A stretch of DNA of 17,483 bases from Acidobacteriota bacterium (GTDB taxonomy: Bacteria > Acidobacteriota > Vicinamibacteria > Vicinamibacterales > 2-12-FULL-66-21), in contig JACDCA010000082.1 of the NCBI GenBank assembly GCA_013694635.1, positions 1-17,483 on the forward strand, in the 5' to 3' direction. The notes beneath the pieces are model-generated. The model searched no databases, had not been told where the DNA came from, and saw only the letters and a list, made by a program, of their open reading frames with translations. The translations under genes and the position numbers were made by a program. Within the stretch, counting starts at the first letter, position 1; every line of letters starts with the position of its first letter. Below, piece by piece: positions 8,639-15,539 of the stretch.

Positions 8639-9550
8639 ATGAAAAAGTTTCTGATCGCCCTGTTCGTCTTCGGGGCGGCAACAACGGTTGCCGCGCAGGA
8701 GCGCGACGGCAATTCGATCGGCACGGCACGCGAGCTGTATGCCTCCGCGCGCTACGACGAGGCGCTTGTCGTCCTCAATGGAATCCGCCCGTCCGAAAAC
8801 GGGGCGACCGGGGAGCGCAAGGCCATCGAACAGTACCGCTCGCTGTGCCTGCTGGCGCTGGGACGCGGCACCGAGGCCGAGACCGCGATTGCCGCCGTTG
8901 TGACGATGGATCCGTTCTTCGTGCCCACCGAGAGTGACGCCTCGCCCCGCGTCCGCTCGGCCTTCAGCGACGTCCGCACGCGGTTGCTTCCGAACATCGC
9001 GAGCACGATGTACGCGGCTGCCAGGCAGTCGTACGAGCGCAAGGAGCCCGCGGTTGCGGAAAAGAAATTCCGCGAGCTGATTACGCTGCTCGACGATCCG
9101 CAGATGAATGGCCGCATGGGCGACATGCGCACGGTCGCGGCGGGGTTCCTCGACCTCGCGACCGCCGCGGCCGCGCCGCCGCCGGAGCCGAAAAAGATCG
9201 AACCGGTCGCCCCCGCGCCGCCGCCCCCGGCGCCGGTGCCCGCGAAGCCGGCCGAGCCGCAGGTTTATGTCGGCGGCGAGCCCGGTCTGGTCGCCCCGGT
9301 CGCAATTCGACAGGTGCTGCCGAATGTGCCGGCCGCGGTGGCCGGCATGACCAAGGACCGCGGCTACCTGGAGATCGTCATCGACGAGCAGGGCCGAGTC
9401 ATGTCCGGGGCGTTACGAAGCGCCATCCATCCGATGTACGACAACATTCTGCTGAATGCAGCGAAGGACTGGAAGTACCGTCCAGCGACGTTCAACGGCA
9501 CCCCGGTCCGCTTCAAAAAACTGATTCAGATCACTCTTCCTCGCCGGTAG
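8639..9550 (+). CDS. Secreted protein with N-terminal helical repeats and C-terminal TonB-C domain
   Basis: Protein of 303 aa with a cleavable signal peptide (MKKFLIALF..., cut after TTVAAQ at residue 20). Residues about 25-175 are helical and TPR-like (ARELYASARYDEALVVL; later MYAAARQSYERKEPAVAEKKF). A Pro/Ala-rich linker spans about 178-207. Residues about 217-303 match the TonB C-terminal fold: YLEIVIDEQGRV, then LLNAAKDWKYRPATFNGTPV and a final beta strand. Such proteins are often named energy transducer TonB, but this one has a cleavable signal rather than an uncleaved anchor able to contact ExbB/ExbD, so classical energy transduction is doubtful. ATG 8639 follows GAGGAG (8628-8633) at good distance; an in-frame GTG at 8633 overlaps that site and is less likely. 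It may bind the PEGA part of the upstream protein; this is inference from adjacency. Confidence 0.75.
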   Translation: MKKFLIALFVFGAATTVAAQERDGNSIGTARELYASARYDEALVVLNGIRPSENGATGERKAIEQYRSLCLLALGRGTEAETAIAAVVTMDPFFVPTESDASPRVRSAFSDVRTRLLPNIASTMYAAARQSYERKEPAVAEKKFRELITLLDDPQMNGRMGDMRTVAAGFLDLATAAAAPPPEPKKIEPVAPAPPPPAPVPAKPAEPQVYVGGEPGLVAPVAIRQVLPNVPAAVAGMTKDRGYLEIVIDEQGRVMSGALRSAIHPMYDNILLNAAKDWKYRPATFNGTPVRFKKLIQITLPRR

Positions 9551-9559
9551 ACGTGGTAG

Positions 9560-9573
9560 CGTGGCGGGCCACG
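9560..9573. other. Hairpin in the spacer before the DinB gene
   Basis: CGTGGC-GG-GCCACG is a perfect 6-bp inverted repeat with a 2-nt centre. It begins 10 nt after the TonB-C gene stop and ends 7 nt before the AGGAGG ribosome site. An outer ACGTGG/CCACGT pairing (9551-9556 with 9569-9574) is an alternative fold. No U-tract follows; it might affect mRNA stability or translation of the next gene. Confidence 0.45.
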
Positions 9574-9580
9574 TCCACCA

Positions 9581-9586
9581 AGGAGG
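9581..9586 (+). promoter_or_regulatory. Shine-Dalgarno site that sets the GTG start of the DinB gene
   Basis: AGGAGG lies 5 nt before GTG 9592. It excludes the longer in-frame start at 9553, because the site would then fall inside the coding region and the signal peptide would be internal. Confidence 0.8.
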
Positions 9587-9591
9587 AGTGT

Positions 9592-10185
9592 GTGAAAAAG
9601 TGTCTCTTCGTAGCCGCGGCCGTTCTTTGCGCCGCGACGGTATCCGCCCAGCAGGCTCCGCCGCCGCCGCCGACCCCGGCCGCTTCAGCGCCGCAGCCGC
9701 CACCGCCGACCGACATCGCGACGAACCTCAAGCGCCAGCACGCGGCCATCAGGAAGAACCTTGCTGAGTCAGCGACGAAGATGGCGGAAGCAGATTACGG
9801 ATTCCGCCCACAGGGTGTCGACACCGTTGTGCGCACCTTCGGCCAGTTCATCATCCATCTCGCGAATGCCAACAACAGCTTCTGTGCACGCGCGCTGGGT
9901 GAACAGCCAAAGGCAAACGCTGACGAAAAAGCCACGTTGACAAAGGCAGAGACCCAGAAGCTGCTGGAGGACTCGCTGGCGGTATGCGATCGCGCGTATG
10001 ACAGTCTCACGCCGGCGTCAGCCGTCGAGATGCTGAAAATCGCCGGACGCAACAACACCGTGGTGGAAATTGCGCGCGCCAACCCGCTGATCAACAACCT
10101 CGCGCACAACAACGAACATTACGGCAACCTCGTGACGTACATGCGTGCCAAGGGGCTCGTGCCGCCGTCGTCCGAACCACGGTAA
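9592..10185 (+). CDS. Secreted DinB-fold protein
   Basis: Protein of 197 aa with a signal peptide (MKKCLFVAAAVLCAATVSAQ, cut after residue 20) and then a Pro-rich stretch to about residue 40. The rest has the four-helix DinB/YfiT-like pattern. Three histidines sit where the family binds its metal: H89 in FIIHLANAN, and H172 and H176 in HNNEHYGN. DinB-fold proteins include metal-dependent thiol transferases and many of unknown role; most studied ones are cytosolic, so export is notable, though such exported forms recur in Acidobacteria. No lipobox is present (Cys13 follows Leu). It shares strand and secretion with the TonB-C gene 41 nt upstream, which suggests a common envelope process. The substrate is unknown. 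Confidence 0.8.
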   Translation: MKKCLFVAAAVLCAATVSAQQAPPPPPTPAASAPQPPPPTDIATNLKRQHAAIRKNLAESATKMAEADYGFRPQGVDTVVRTFGQFIIHLANANNSFCARALGEQPKANADEKATLTKAETQKLLEDSLAVCDRAYDSLTPASAVEMLKIAGRNNTVVEIARANPLINNLAHNNEHYGNLVTYMRAKGLVPPSSEPR

Positions 10186-10203
10186 GGCGCCCACGTAGCA
10201 CGC

Positions 10204-10209
10204 TACAAT
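10204..10209 (+). promoter_or_regulatory. Candidate -10 box for a leaderless or near-leaderless DUF1015 mRNA
   Basis: TACAAT, one mismatch from TATAAT, ends 6 nt before ATG 10216, and no Shine-Dalgarno sequence lies between them. This spacing would put the transcription start at or next to the start codon. A GTAGC-AC-GCTAC dyad (10195-10206) overlaps it. No clear -35 is seen. Confidence 0.4.
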
Positions 10210-10215
10210 CACCGG

Positions 10216-11433
10216 ATGGCCTCGATCCATCCGTTCCGGGCCTTGCGGCCCGAGCCGGAAGCGGCGCCCGCCGTTTCGTCCGTTCCCTACGACGTGGTCA
10301 GCACCGAAGAGGCCCGCCGCCTCGTCGCGGGTAATCCCGTCAGCTTTCTGCACGTTACGCGATCCGAAATAGACCTGCCGCCGGACGCCGACCCGTACTC
10401 CGCCGCCGTTTACGCTAAGGCGCGCGAAAACCTCGACACGTTACGCCGGACGGCGCCGCTGGTGCTCGACGATGAGCCGGCGTTGTACTTCTACCGCCTG
10501 CGGATGGGGCCCCATGAGCAGACCGGTGTCGCGGGCTGCTTCTCGGTCGACGAGTACGAAGCGGACGTTATAAAGAAGCACGAGCGCACGCGCCGCGACA
10601 AGGAGGATGACCGTACCAGGCACATCGTCGCGCTGCGTGCGCAGACCGGTGTCGTGTTCCTGACCTACAAGGCGCAGGCATCGGTGGACACGATTGCGCA
10701 GCGGGCGACGCGCGGCGCGCCGCTGTTCGATTTCACCGCGGAGGACGGCGTGCACCACACCATCTGGCGCGCGTCTCGGGAGGACAGTGCCGCGATGGTG
10801 GCGGCATTCGCGGGGATCCCCGCTCTCTACATCGCGGACGGTCATCATCGCGCCGCCAGCGCCGCCCGGGCTCGCGCGGAGGTGGGTGGACAGGCGGATT
10901 CGAGCGACGCCGGCACGTTCATCGCCGTCGCGTTCCCCGACCGCCAGATGCAGATCCTGCCTTACCACCGCCTCGTCAAGGATCTCGCCGGGCGGACGGC
11001 GACGGAGTTCCTCGACGAACTGCGAAAGGTCGCGAACGTTTCCGAAGGTCCGGCCGAGCCGCGCCGCAGGGGAGAAGTCTCCGTCTACCTTGACCGGCGC
11101 TGGTACGCGATGGATCTTTCGACGACCGAACCGGCCGATTCGTCGCATGCCAGCTCACTGGATGTCGCGCTGCTGCAGCGCAACGTGCTCGACCGGCTGC
11201 TGAACATCGGCGACGTACGGACCGACAAACGCATCGATTTCGTCGGCGGCTCGCGGGGGACCAAGGCATTGGAAGCGGCGCTGGACTCCGGCAAGGCCGC
11301 CGTCGCGTTCTCGATGTATCCCGTCACCATCGATGACCTGATGACAATCTCCGACGCCGGCGGGATCATGCCGCCGAAGTCCACCTGGTTCGAACCGAAA
11401 CTCCGGGACGGCCTTTTAGTTCATTTGATTTGA
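10216..11433 (+). CDS. DUF1015 family protein, serine-pathway neighbour
   Basis: Protein of 405 aa matching the DUF1015 family over its full length: an N-terminal IHPFRALRP and VPYDVV, a conserved IKKHERTRRDKEDDR (119-133), YIADGHHRAASA (205-216), and the C-terminal signature MPPKSTWFEPKLRDGL (385-400). No signal peptide or membrane segment is present, so it should be cytosolic. No biochemical role is established that I can state with certainty. The D208-G-H-H-R212 motif resembles the nucleotide-site motif of ParB/sulfiredoxin-fold enzymes, which include free-serine kinases (SerK, SbnI). With serA and serC directly downstream, a role in making or using O-phosphoserine is a reasonable inference, as is a serB substitute. 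The gap to serA is 45 nt and contains the palindromic repeat copy 2. Confidence 0.85.
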   Translation: MASIHPFRALRPEPEAAPAVSSVPYDVVSTEEARRLVAGNPVSFLHVTRSEIDLPPDADPYSAAVYAKARENLDTLRRTAPLVLDDEPALYFYRLRMGPHEQTGVAGCFSVDEYEADVIKKHERTRRDKEDDRTRHIVALRAQTGVVFLTYKAQASVDTIAQRATRGAPLFDFTAEDGVHHTIWRASREDSAAMVAAFAGIPALYIADGHHRAASAARARAEVGGQADSSDAGTFIAVAFPDRQMQILPYHRLVKDLAGRTATEFLDELRKVANVSEGPAEPRRRGEVSVYLDRRWYAMDLSTTEPADSSHASSLDVALLQRNVLDRLLNIGDVRTDKRIDFVGGSRGTKALEAALDSGKAAVAFSMYPVTIDDLMTISDAGGIMPPKSTWFEPKLRDGLLVHLI

Positions 11434-11443
11434 TGAGGGAGTG

Positions 11444-11466
11444 CAGCCCTAAAGGGCTGGACTACG
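11444..11466 (-). repeat. Small dispersed palindromic repeat, copy 2 (inverted)
   Basis: On the + strand the core reads CAGCCC-TAAA-GGGCTG, a 6-bp stem, followed by GACTACG. Its reverse complement matches 8596-8618 at 22 of 23 bases. It lies between the DUF1015 stop and the serA start, ending 12 nt before the serA ATG, so the hairpin could influence serA translation or transcription read-through. Confidence 0.85.
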
Positions 11467-11478
11467 CTGTGGGTAAGA

Positions 11479-12726
11479 ATGAAGGTACTGGTAGCAGATA
11501 AATTCGAGCAGAGTGGAATCGACGGTCTGACGGACGCCGGCTGCGAGGTCCTCTACGAGCCGGACCTCAAGGACGATGCGCTGGCCGACGCGATCAAGGC
11601 ATCCGCCGCTGACGTGCTGGTCGTGCGGTCGACAAAGGTCACAGCATCGATGCTGGACGCCGGACGGCTGTCGCTGATCGTGCGTGCGGGCGCGGGCTAC
11701 AACACCATCGATGTCGCCGGAGCGTCGACGCGCGGCATCTACGTCTCGAATTGCCCGGGGAAGAATGCGATCGCGGTCGCGGAGCTCGCCTTTGCGCTGA
11801 TCCTGTCACTCGATCGCCGCGTGCCAGACAACGTTGCGGAGCTTCGGGCCGGGAAGTGGAACAAGAAGGAGTACTCGAAGGCGCAGGGTCTGTACGGCAA
11901 GACGCTTGGCCTCCTGGGCGTGGGCAGCATCGGTCAGGAGCTGATTCGCCGCGCGGCGGGGTTCGGTCTGAAGGTCGTGCTGTGGAGCCGCCGGTTCGAT
12001 GGTGAGCAGCGGCCGATCAGCGAGGATGAGGCGCGTGAGCTCGGCATCGAGCAGGCGATGCGCGCCACCCGGATCGATCTGGCCGCAACGCCCGGGGACG
12101 TCGCGGAGCGGGCCGATATCCTCAGCGTCCATCTCGCACTTGGCGGCGACACGCGCAACATTGTCAATGCAGACTTGCTGGCACGGATGAAGCCGGGTGC
12201 GATGTTCATCAACACGGCGCGCGGGGAAGTCGTCGATCACGCCGCCCTGGCCGCCGCAGTACAGCAGAAGAAGCTGCGGGTGGGGCTCGACGTCTACGCG
12301 CACGAACCGGCGACGGCGACCGGCGAATTCCACGACGATCTGCTGTCACTCCCCGGCGTGTACGGAACGCATCACATCGGCGCATCCACCGACCAGGCGC
12401 AGGAAGCGATCGCGGCGGAGACAGTCCGCATCGTCCGCAGCTACAAGGAGACGGGGCGTGTGCCGAACGTCGTCAATCTGGCGAAGCGGACGCCTGCCAC
12501 GCACATGCTCGTCGTGCGCCATCGCGACCAGCCCGGCGTGCTTGCGCACGTCTTCGACGAGCTGCGCGAGGCGAATCTGAACGTGCAGGAGACCGAAAAC
12601 ATCGTGTTCGAGGGAGCCGAGGCCGCGGTCGCGCGGATCAACCTCGACGGCGTTCCGTCGGAGCACGTCTGCGCCAGGATAAAGAAACACCAGCACGTGC
12701 TGGATCTGCAGGTGGTGAAACTGTGA
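11479..12726 (+). CDS. serA: D-3-phosphoglycerate dehydrogenase
   Basis: Protein of 415 aa that should oxidise 3-phosphoglycerate to 3-phosphohydroxypyruvate with NAD+, the committed step of serine synthesis. The Rossmann motif is GLLGVGSIGQEL (G147-V-G-S-I-G152). The 2-hydroxyacid dehydrogenase triad is present: R248 in NTARGE, E276 in YAHEP and H299 in THHIGAST. VRAGAGYNTID and CPGKNAIAVAELA support substrate-site identity. Residues about 342-415 form an ACT-type regulatory domain (MLVVRHRDQPGVLAHVFDEL), so feedback by serine or another amino acid is plausible. An extra segment of about 25 residues (about 175-205) follows the cofactor fold. The ATG is preceded only by a weak GGGTAAG site. 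The gene overlaps serC by 4 nt. Confidence 0.93.
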   Translation: MKVLVADKFEQSGIDGLTDAGCEVLYEPDLKDDALADAIKASAADVLVVRSTKVTASMLDAGRLSLIVRAGAGYNTIDVAGASTRGIYVSNCPGKNAIAVAELAFALILSLDRRVPDNVAELRAGKWNKKEYSKAQGLYGKTLGLLGVGSIGQELIRRAAGFGLKVVLWSRRFDGEQRPISEDEARELGIEQAMRATRIDLAATPGDVAERADILSVHLALGGDTRNIVNADLLARMKPGAMFINTARGEVVDHAALAAAVQQKKLRVGLDVYAHEPATATGEFHDDLLSLPGVYGTHHIGASTDQAQEAIAAETVRIVRSYKETGRVPNVVNLAKRTPATHMLVVRHRDQPGVLAHVFDELREANLNVQETENIVFEGAEAAVARINLDGVPSEHVCARIKKHQHVLDLQVVKL

Positions 12727-13808
12727 CGAATCGCATCTTCAATTTCTCAGCCGGTCCCGCCGTCCTCCCCGAGGAGGTTCTCCGGGAAGCCCAGGAGCAT
12801 CTGCTCTCGCTGCCGGGCGTCGGCATGTCGGTCCTCGAGATCAGCCATCGTTCGAAACCGTTCGACGAGATCATCGAGGGGTGCGAGGCAGACCTGCGCC
12901 AGCTTGGAGGTATTCCGGATACCCACCGGGTGCTCTTCCTGCAGGGGGGCGCGAGCCTGCAGTTCTCGATTGTGCCGATGAACCTTCTGCCCGCCGACGG
13001 CTCGGCCGACTACATCGTCTCGGGCGTCTGGTCGCAGAAGGCAGTCAAGGAAGCCAAACGCGTCGGGGGCGTGAAGATTGCGGCCTCGACCGAAGCCGAC
13101 AACTTCAAACGCGTCCCGAAACAGCACGAGCTGACGCTCGATCCCAACGCCGCCTACGTACACTACACGACCAACAACACCATCTTCGGCACCCAGTTCC
13201 ACTATCGGCCCGACACGGGGAACGTGCCGCTGATCGCCGATGCCTCGTCCGATATTTTCAGTGAGCCGATCGAGGTCGGAAAGTTCGCGCTTATCTATGC
13301 GGGCGCTCAGAAGAACCTCGCGCCCGCCGGTCTCACCCTCGTCATCATCAGCGACGACATGCTCCAGCGGACGCCGTCGTCGATCCCGACGATGCTGCAG
13401 TATCCGGTTCATGCGGAGAACAAGTCCCTCTACAACACGCCTCCGGTGTTCGCGATCTATGTCATGCGGCTGGTGCTTCGATGGTTGTTGAAGCAAGGGG
13501 GGCTCGCGGCGGTGGCGAAGGCGAATCAACGAAAGGCGGACAAGATCTACGCGTCGATCGACCGCACGGGCTTCTACACGGGACATGCCGCCGCCGACAG
13601 CCGCTCGAACATGAACGTCACGTTCCGGCTGCCGAACGAAGAGCTCGAGAAGAAGTTTGCGAAGGAGGCGACCGCGGCCGGCCTCGACGGGCTGAAGGGC
13701 CATCGTTCCGTCGGGGGCATCAGGGCGTCGATCTACAACGCATTCCCGGAGGCGGGGGTGGATGCCCTCGTCCAGTTCATGCGTGATTTCGAGGCGCAGA
13801 ACGGGTAA
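12723..13808 (+). CDS. serC: Phosphoserine aminotransferase
   Basis: Protein of 361 aa, the usual SerC length. This class V PLP enzyme converts 3-phosphohydroxypyruvate and glutamate to O-phosphoserine and 2-oxoglutarate. The start NFSAGPAVLPEEVL, the PLP phosphate region FLQGGASLQF (72-81), ADASSDIFS (172-180) and Schiff-base lysine K197 in YAGAQKNLAPAG are all characteristic. The C-terminal HRSVGGIRASIYNAFP is the substrate-binding end of the family. The GTG start overlaps the serA stop (GTGA), indicating translational coupling and roughly matched expression of the two consecutive enzymes. No serB follows; the next gene is a desaturase 121 nt downstream. Confidence 0.95.
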   Translation: MTNRIFNFSAGPAVLPEEVLREAQEHLLSLPGVGMSVLEISHRSKPFDEIIEGCEADLRQLGGIPDTHRVLFLQGGASLQFSIVPMNLLPADGSADYIVSGVWSQKAVKEAKRVGGVKIAASTEADNFKRVPKQHELTLDPNAAYVHYTTNNTIFGTQFHYRPDTGNVPLIADASSDIFSEPIEVGKFALIYAGAQKNLAPAGLTLVIISDDMLQRTPSSIPTMLQYPVHAENKSLYNTPPVFAIYVMRLVLRWLLKQGGLAAVAKANQRKADKIYASIDRTGFYTGHAAADSRSNMNVTFRLPNEELEKKFAKEATAAGLDGLKGHRSVGGIRASIYNAFPEAGVDALVQFMRDFEAQNG

Positions 13809-13929
13809 GGCAAGCCGTTTATACGTAACGGGTTGCGGCGCCGCCCGGCGCGTACAGAAGTCTTACAAATCGGCGCGGCGCGACCTGCTACTTTGAAGGC
13901 TGCCCGTTTTCGTATCGAGGAGCCTTCAA
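13809..13929. promoter_or_regulatory. Intergenic region upstream of the desaturase
   Basis: This 121-nt stretch holds the 3' flank of serC and the likely desaturase promoter. A perfect 10-bp palindrome GCGGCGCCGC is at 13835-13844 but has no U-tract. TACTTT at 13889-13894 is a possible -10; the sequence GCTACTTT(C/G)AA around it also occurs at 56-66 upstream of the first gene. No convincing -35 is seen. Confidence 0.35.
13917..13922 (+). promoter_or_regulatory. Shine-Dalgarno site that sets the TTG start of the desaturase
   Basis: GAGGAG is followed after 7 nt by TTG 13930. The next in-frame ATG (13984) has no such site and would remove the first 18 residues, so the TTG is preferred. Confidence 0.65.
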
Positions 13930-14796
13930 TTGTCCATCGCCACGTCATTCACGTCGAAACGTCTTCCCTACAACCTGACCACGATGAACTACATCACGGC
14001 GATCGTGATGGCGCTGTTCCATGTGGGTGCGATCGCTGCTCTGTTCTTTTTCTCCTGGACCAATTTCTTCGTCGCCCTGGCGCTTCACTGGATGGCCGTC
14101 GGTCTCGGCATCAGCCTCGGATACCACCGCCTGCACACCCATCGCGGCTACAAGACCTCGAAGACATTCGAATATTTCCTTGCCATCTGCGGTACGCTGA
14201 CGCTCGAGGGGGGGCCGATCTTCTGGGTCGCGACCCATCGCGTGCACCATAAGCACTCGGATCACGAGGGAGATCCGCACACGCCGCACGACGGCGGGTT
14301 CTGGGCGCATGCCGGATGGATCCTGTTCGGCGACTCCAATCACAACAACACCGCCGTGATGTCGAAGTACGCGCCGGATCTTTCAGCGGACCCGTTCTAT
14401 CGTTGGCTGAATACGTACCACTTCATGACCGTCGTCGTCGTCGGGCTGGTGCTGCTCGCGATCGGCGGATGGCCGATGGTGCTCTGGGGCATCTTCCTGC
14501 GCATTGTCTTCGGTCTTCATGCGACCTGGCTCGTCAACTCCGCCACCCATATGTGGGGCACGCGCCGGTTTGCGACCCGCGACGACTCGCGCAACAGCTG
14601 GTGGGTCGCGCTGCTGACCTTCGGTGAAGGCTGGCACAACAATCACCATGCTCACCCCGTGTCGGCCCGCCACGGCCTTGCCTGGTACGAGTTCGATGTG
14701 TCCTGGATCACCCTGAAAATGCTGAACGCCGTCGGCATCGTGCGTGACCTCAAGGTCGCGAAGGTGCGGCAGGTGCCTGAGCAGCAGGCCGCCTGA
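13930..14796 (+). CDS. Membrane acyl-CoA/acyl-lipid desaturase (delta-9 type)
   Basis: Protein of 288 aa in the membrane fatty acid desaturase family, which uses a di-iron centre and O2 to introduce a double bond into an acyl chain. All three histidine boxes are present: H66-x4-H71 (YHRLHTH), H103-R-V-H-H107, and H236-N-N-H-H240 after GEGW. The extra conserved His of NSATHMWG (H207) is also there. Hydrophobic segments at about 22-60, 80-100 and 165-200 fit the usual four-helix topology. The second box and GEGWHNNHHA are typical of stearoyl-CoA-type delta-9 enzymes, but regiospecificity cannot be proved. No cytochrome b5 domain is fused, so an external electron donor is needed. Its last 47 nt overlap the end of the converging acyltransferase gene. 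Confidence 0.92.
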   Translation: MSIATSFTSKRLPYNLTTMNYITAIVMALFHVGAIAALFFFSWTNFFVALALHWMAVGLGISLGYHRLHTHRGYKTSKTFEYFLAICGTLTLEGGPIFWVATHRVHHKHSDHEGDPHTPHDGGFWAHAGWILFGDSNHNNTAVMSKYAPDLSADPFYRWLNTYHFMTVVVVGLVLLAIGGWPMVLWGIFLRIVFGLHATWLVNSATHMWGTRRFATRDDSRNSWWVALLTFGEGWHNNHHAHPVSARHGLAWYEFDVSWITLKMLNAVGIVRDLKVAKVRQVPEQQAA

Positions 14797-15519
14797 AGAA
14801 ACGCGACGTCACCGCCTCTGGCACTCGGTGCCAGAGCGGTGTCAGCGCGATGGCCGCTGCCAGGTACATCGGCATGGCGTACCACGTGATGGCGTCCGGT
14901 CGACCCCACAGGGCGATCGCGTCCCTGTCCCCAGCCTCAGAAAATCCTGAACCACCAGCAGCGACAGTGACCGCTCGCCGATCCACGTCAGCACGCCTGA
15001 CGTGCGCGTGAGGTGAGAGACGCTCGCTGCGAGAAACCAGAGCGCCGGCACTCCAGCAAAAAGCGGCACCGTGGCGCCCCACGCACTCGCCCCCGCCACC
15101 GGCGTTCCATACCAGATACTCCAGATCACCACGACCAATGCCGGTGCCGCAAGCAGTCCGGCTACGAGGCGCGACGGCCTTAAGTTCGGCATCATGGCGC
15201 GGGCGCGCTGACGCCAGAACGCCAGAACGCCGGGCTGCCTCGAGAACGAGAGCACCAGCCCTGTGACGAACAGCAGCACGTCCAGACGGTAGGACGGCAA
15301 CGCCACGAGGGTCATCGCGGCCAGATCGACCGGGGCGGCCACATCACCACTCGCGTAGGCCGCCTCGAACGCAGGCAGACCCCCGTCCCCGGCGCCGCCG
15401 CGTGTGTCGACGTAGAAATGGAACGCGGCGATCCACAAAATAATGATCCCGCGCAGGATATCGACCGTCTCCAGCCTGCCGACGGCCGCAGGGAGGCGGG
15501 TCAGCGGATCACGTCCCAC
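14750..15519 (-). pseudogene. Acyltransferase-3 family membrane protein, frameshifted and shortened
   Basis: The N-terminal part (GTG 15519) begins RLETVDILRGIIILWIAAF and has the family's R-x10-H motif (R23, H34). It continues through LDVLLFVTGLVLSF, RQRARAMMPNL and a late family-like segment, IGERSLSLLVVQDFLRL. It then drifts into non-family sequence and stops at 14842. The natural continuation (ITWYAMPMYLAAAIALTPLWHRV) lies in another frame and ends at 14750. The switch is between about 14917 and 14945, consistent with one missing base near GGGG and GGG runs on the coding strand. Rejoined it is only about 256 aa with about six membrane segments, while AT3 proteins normally have about 340-400 aa and about ten. 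An internal deletion besides the frameshift is therefore likely. It would O-acylate a surface sugar or similar acceptor if intact. The 3' end overlaps the desaturase gene. Confidence 0.7.
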
Positions 15520-15539
15520 TCTTGTATTCTTCGAAGGTC
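15520..15539. promoter_or_regulatory. 20-bp divergent gap with CTTCGAAG palindrome
   Basis: Only 20 bp separate the divergent starts at 15519 (-) and 15540 (+). The gap holds a perfect 8-bp palindrome CTTCGAAG (15529-15536) and a TATTCT that could be a weak -10 for the kinase. There is no room here for two full promoters, so elements must lie within the flanking coding sequence. Confidence 0.35.

Noticed and set aside
12747..13703. Long open frame on the - strand (318 codons) opposite serC
   Set aside because: serC is unambiguous with its PLP lysine and C-terminal signature. The antisense translation is Arg-rich without domain features.
13835..13844. Palindrome GCGGCGCCGC after serC as an intrinsic terminator
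   Set aside because: No loop of usable size and no following U-tract; in GC-rich DNA such palindromes are common by chance.
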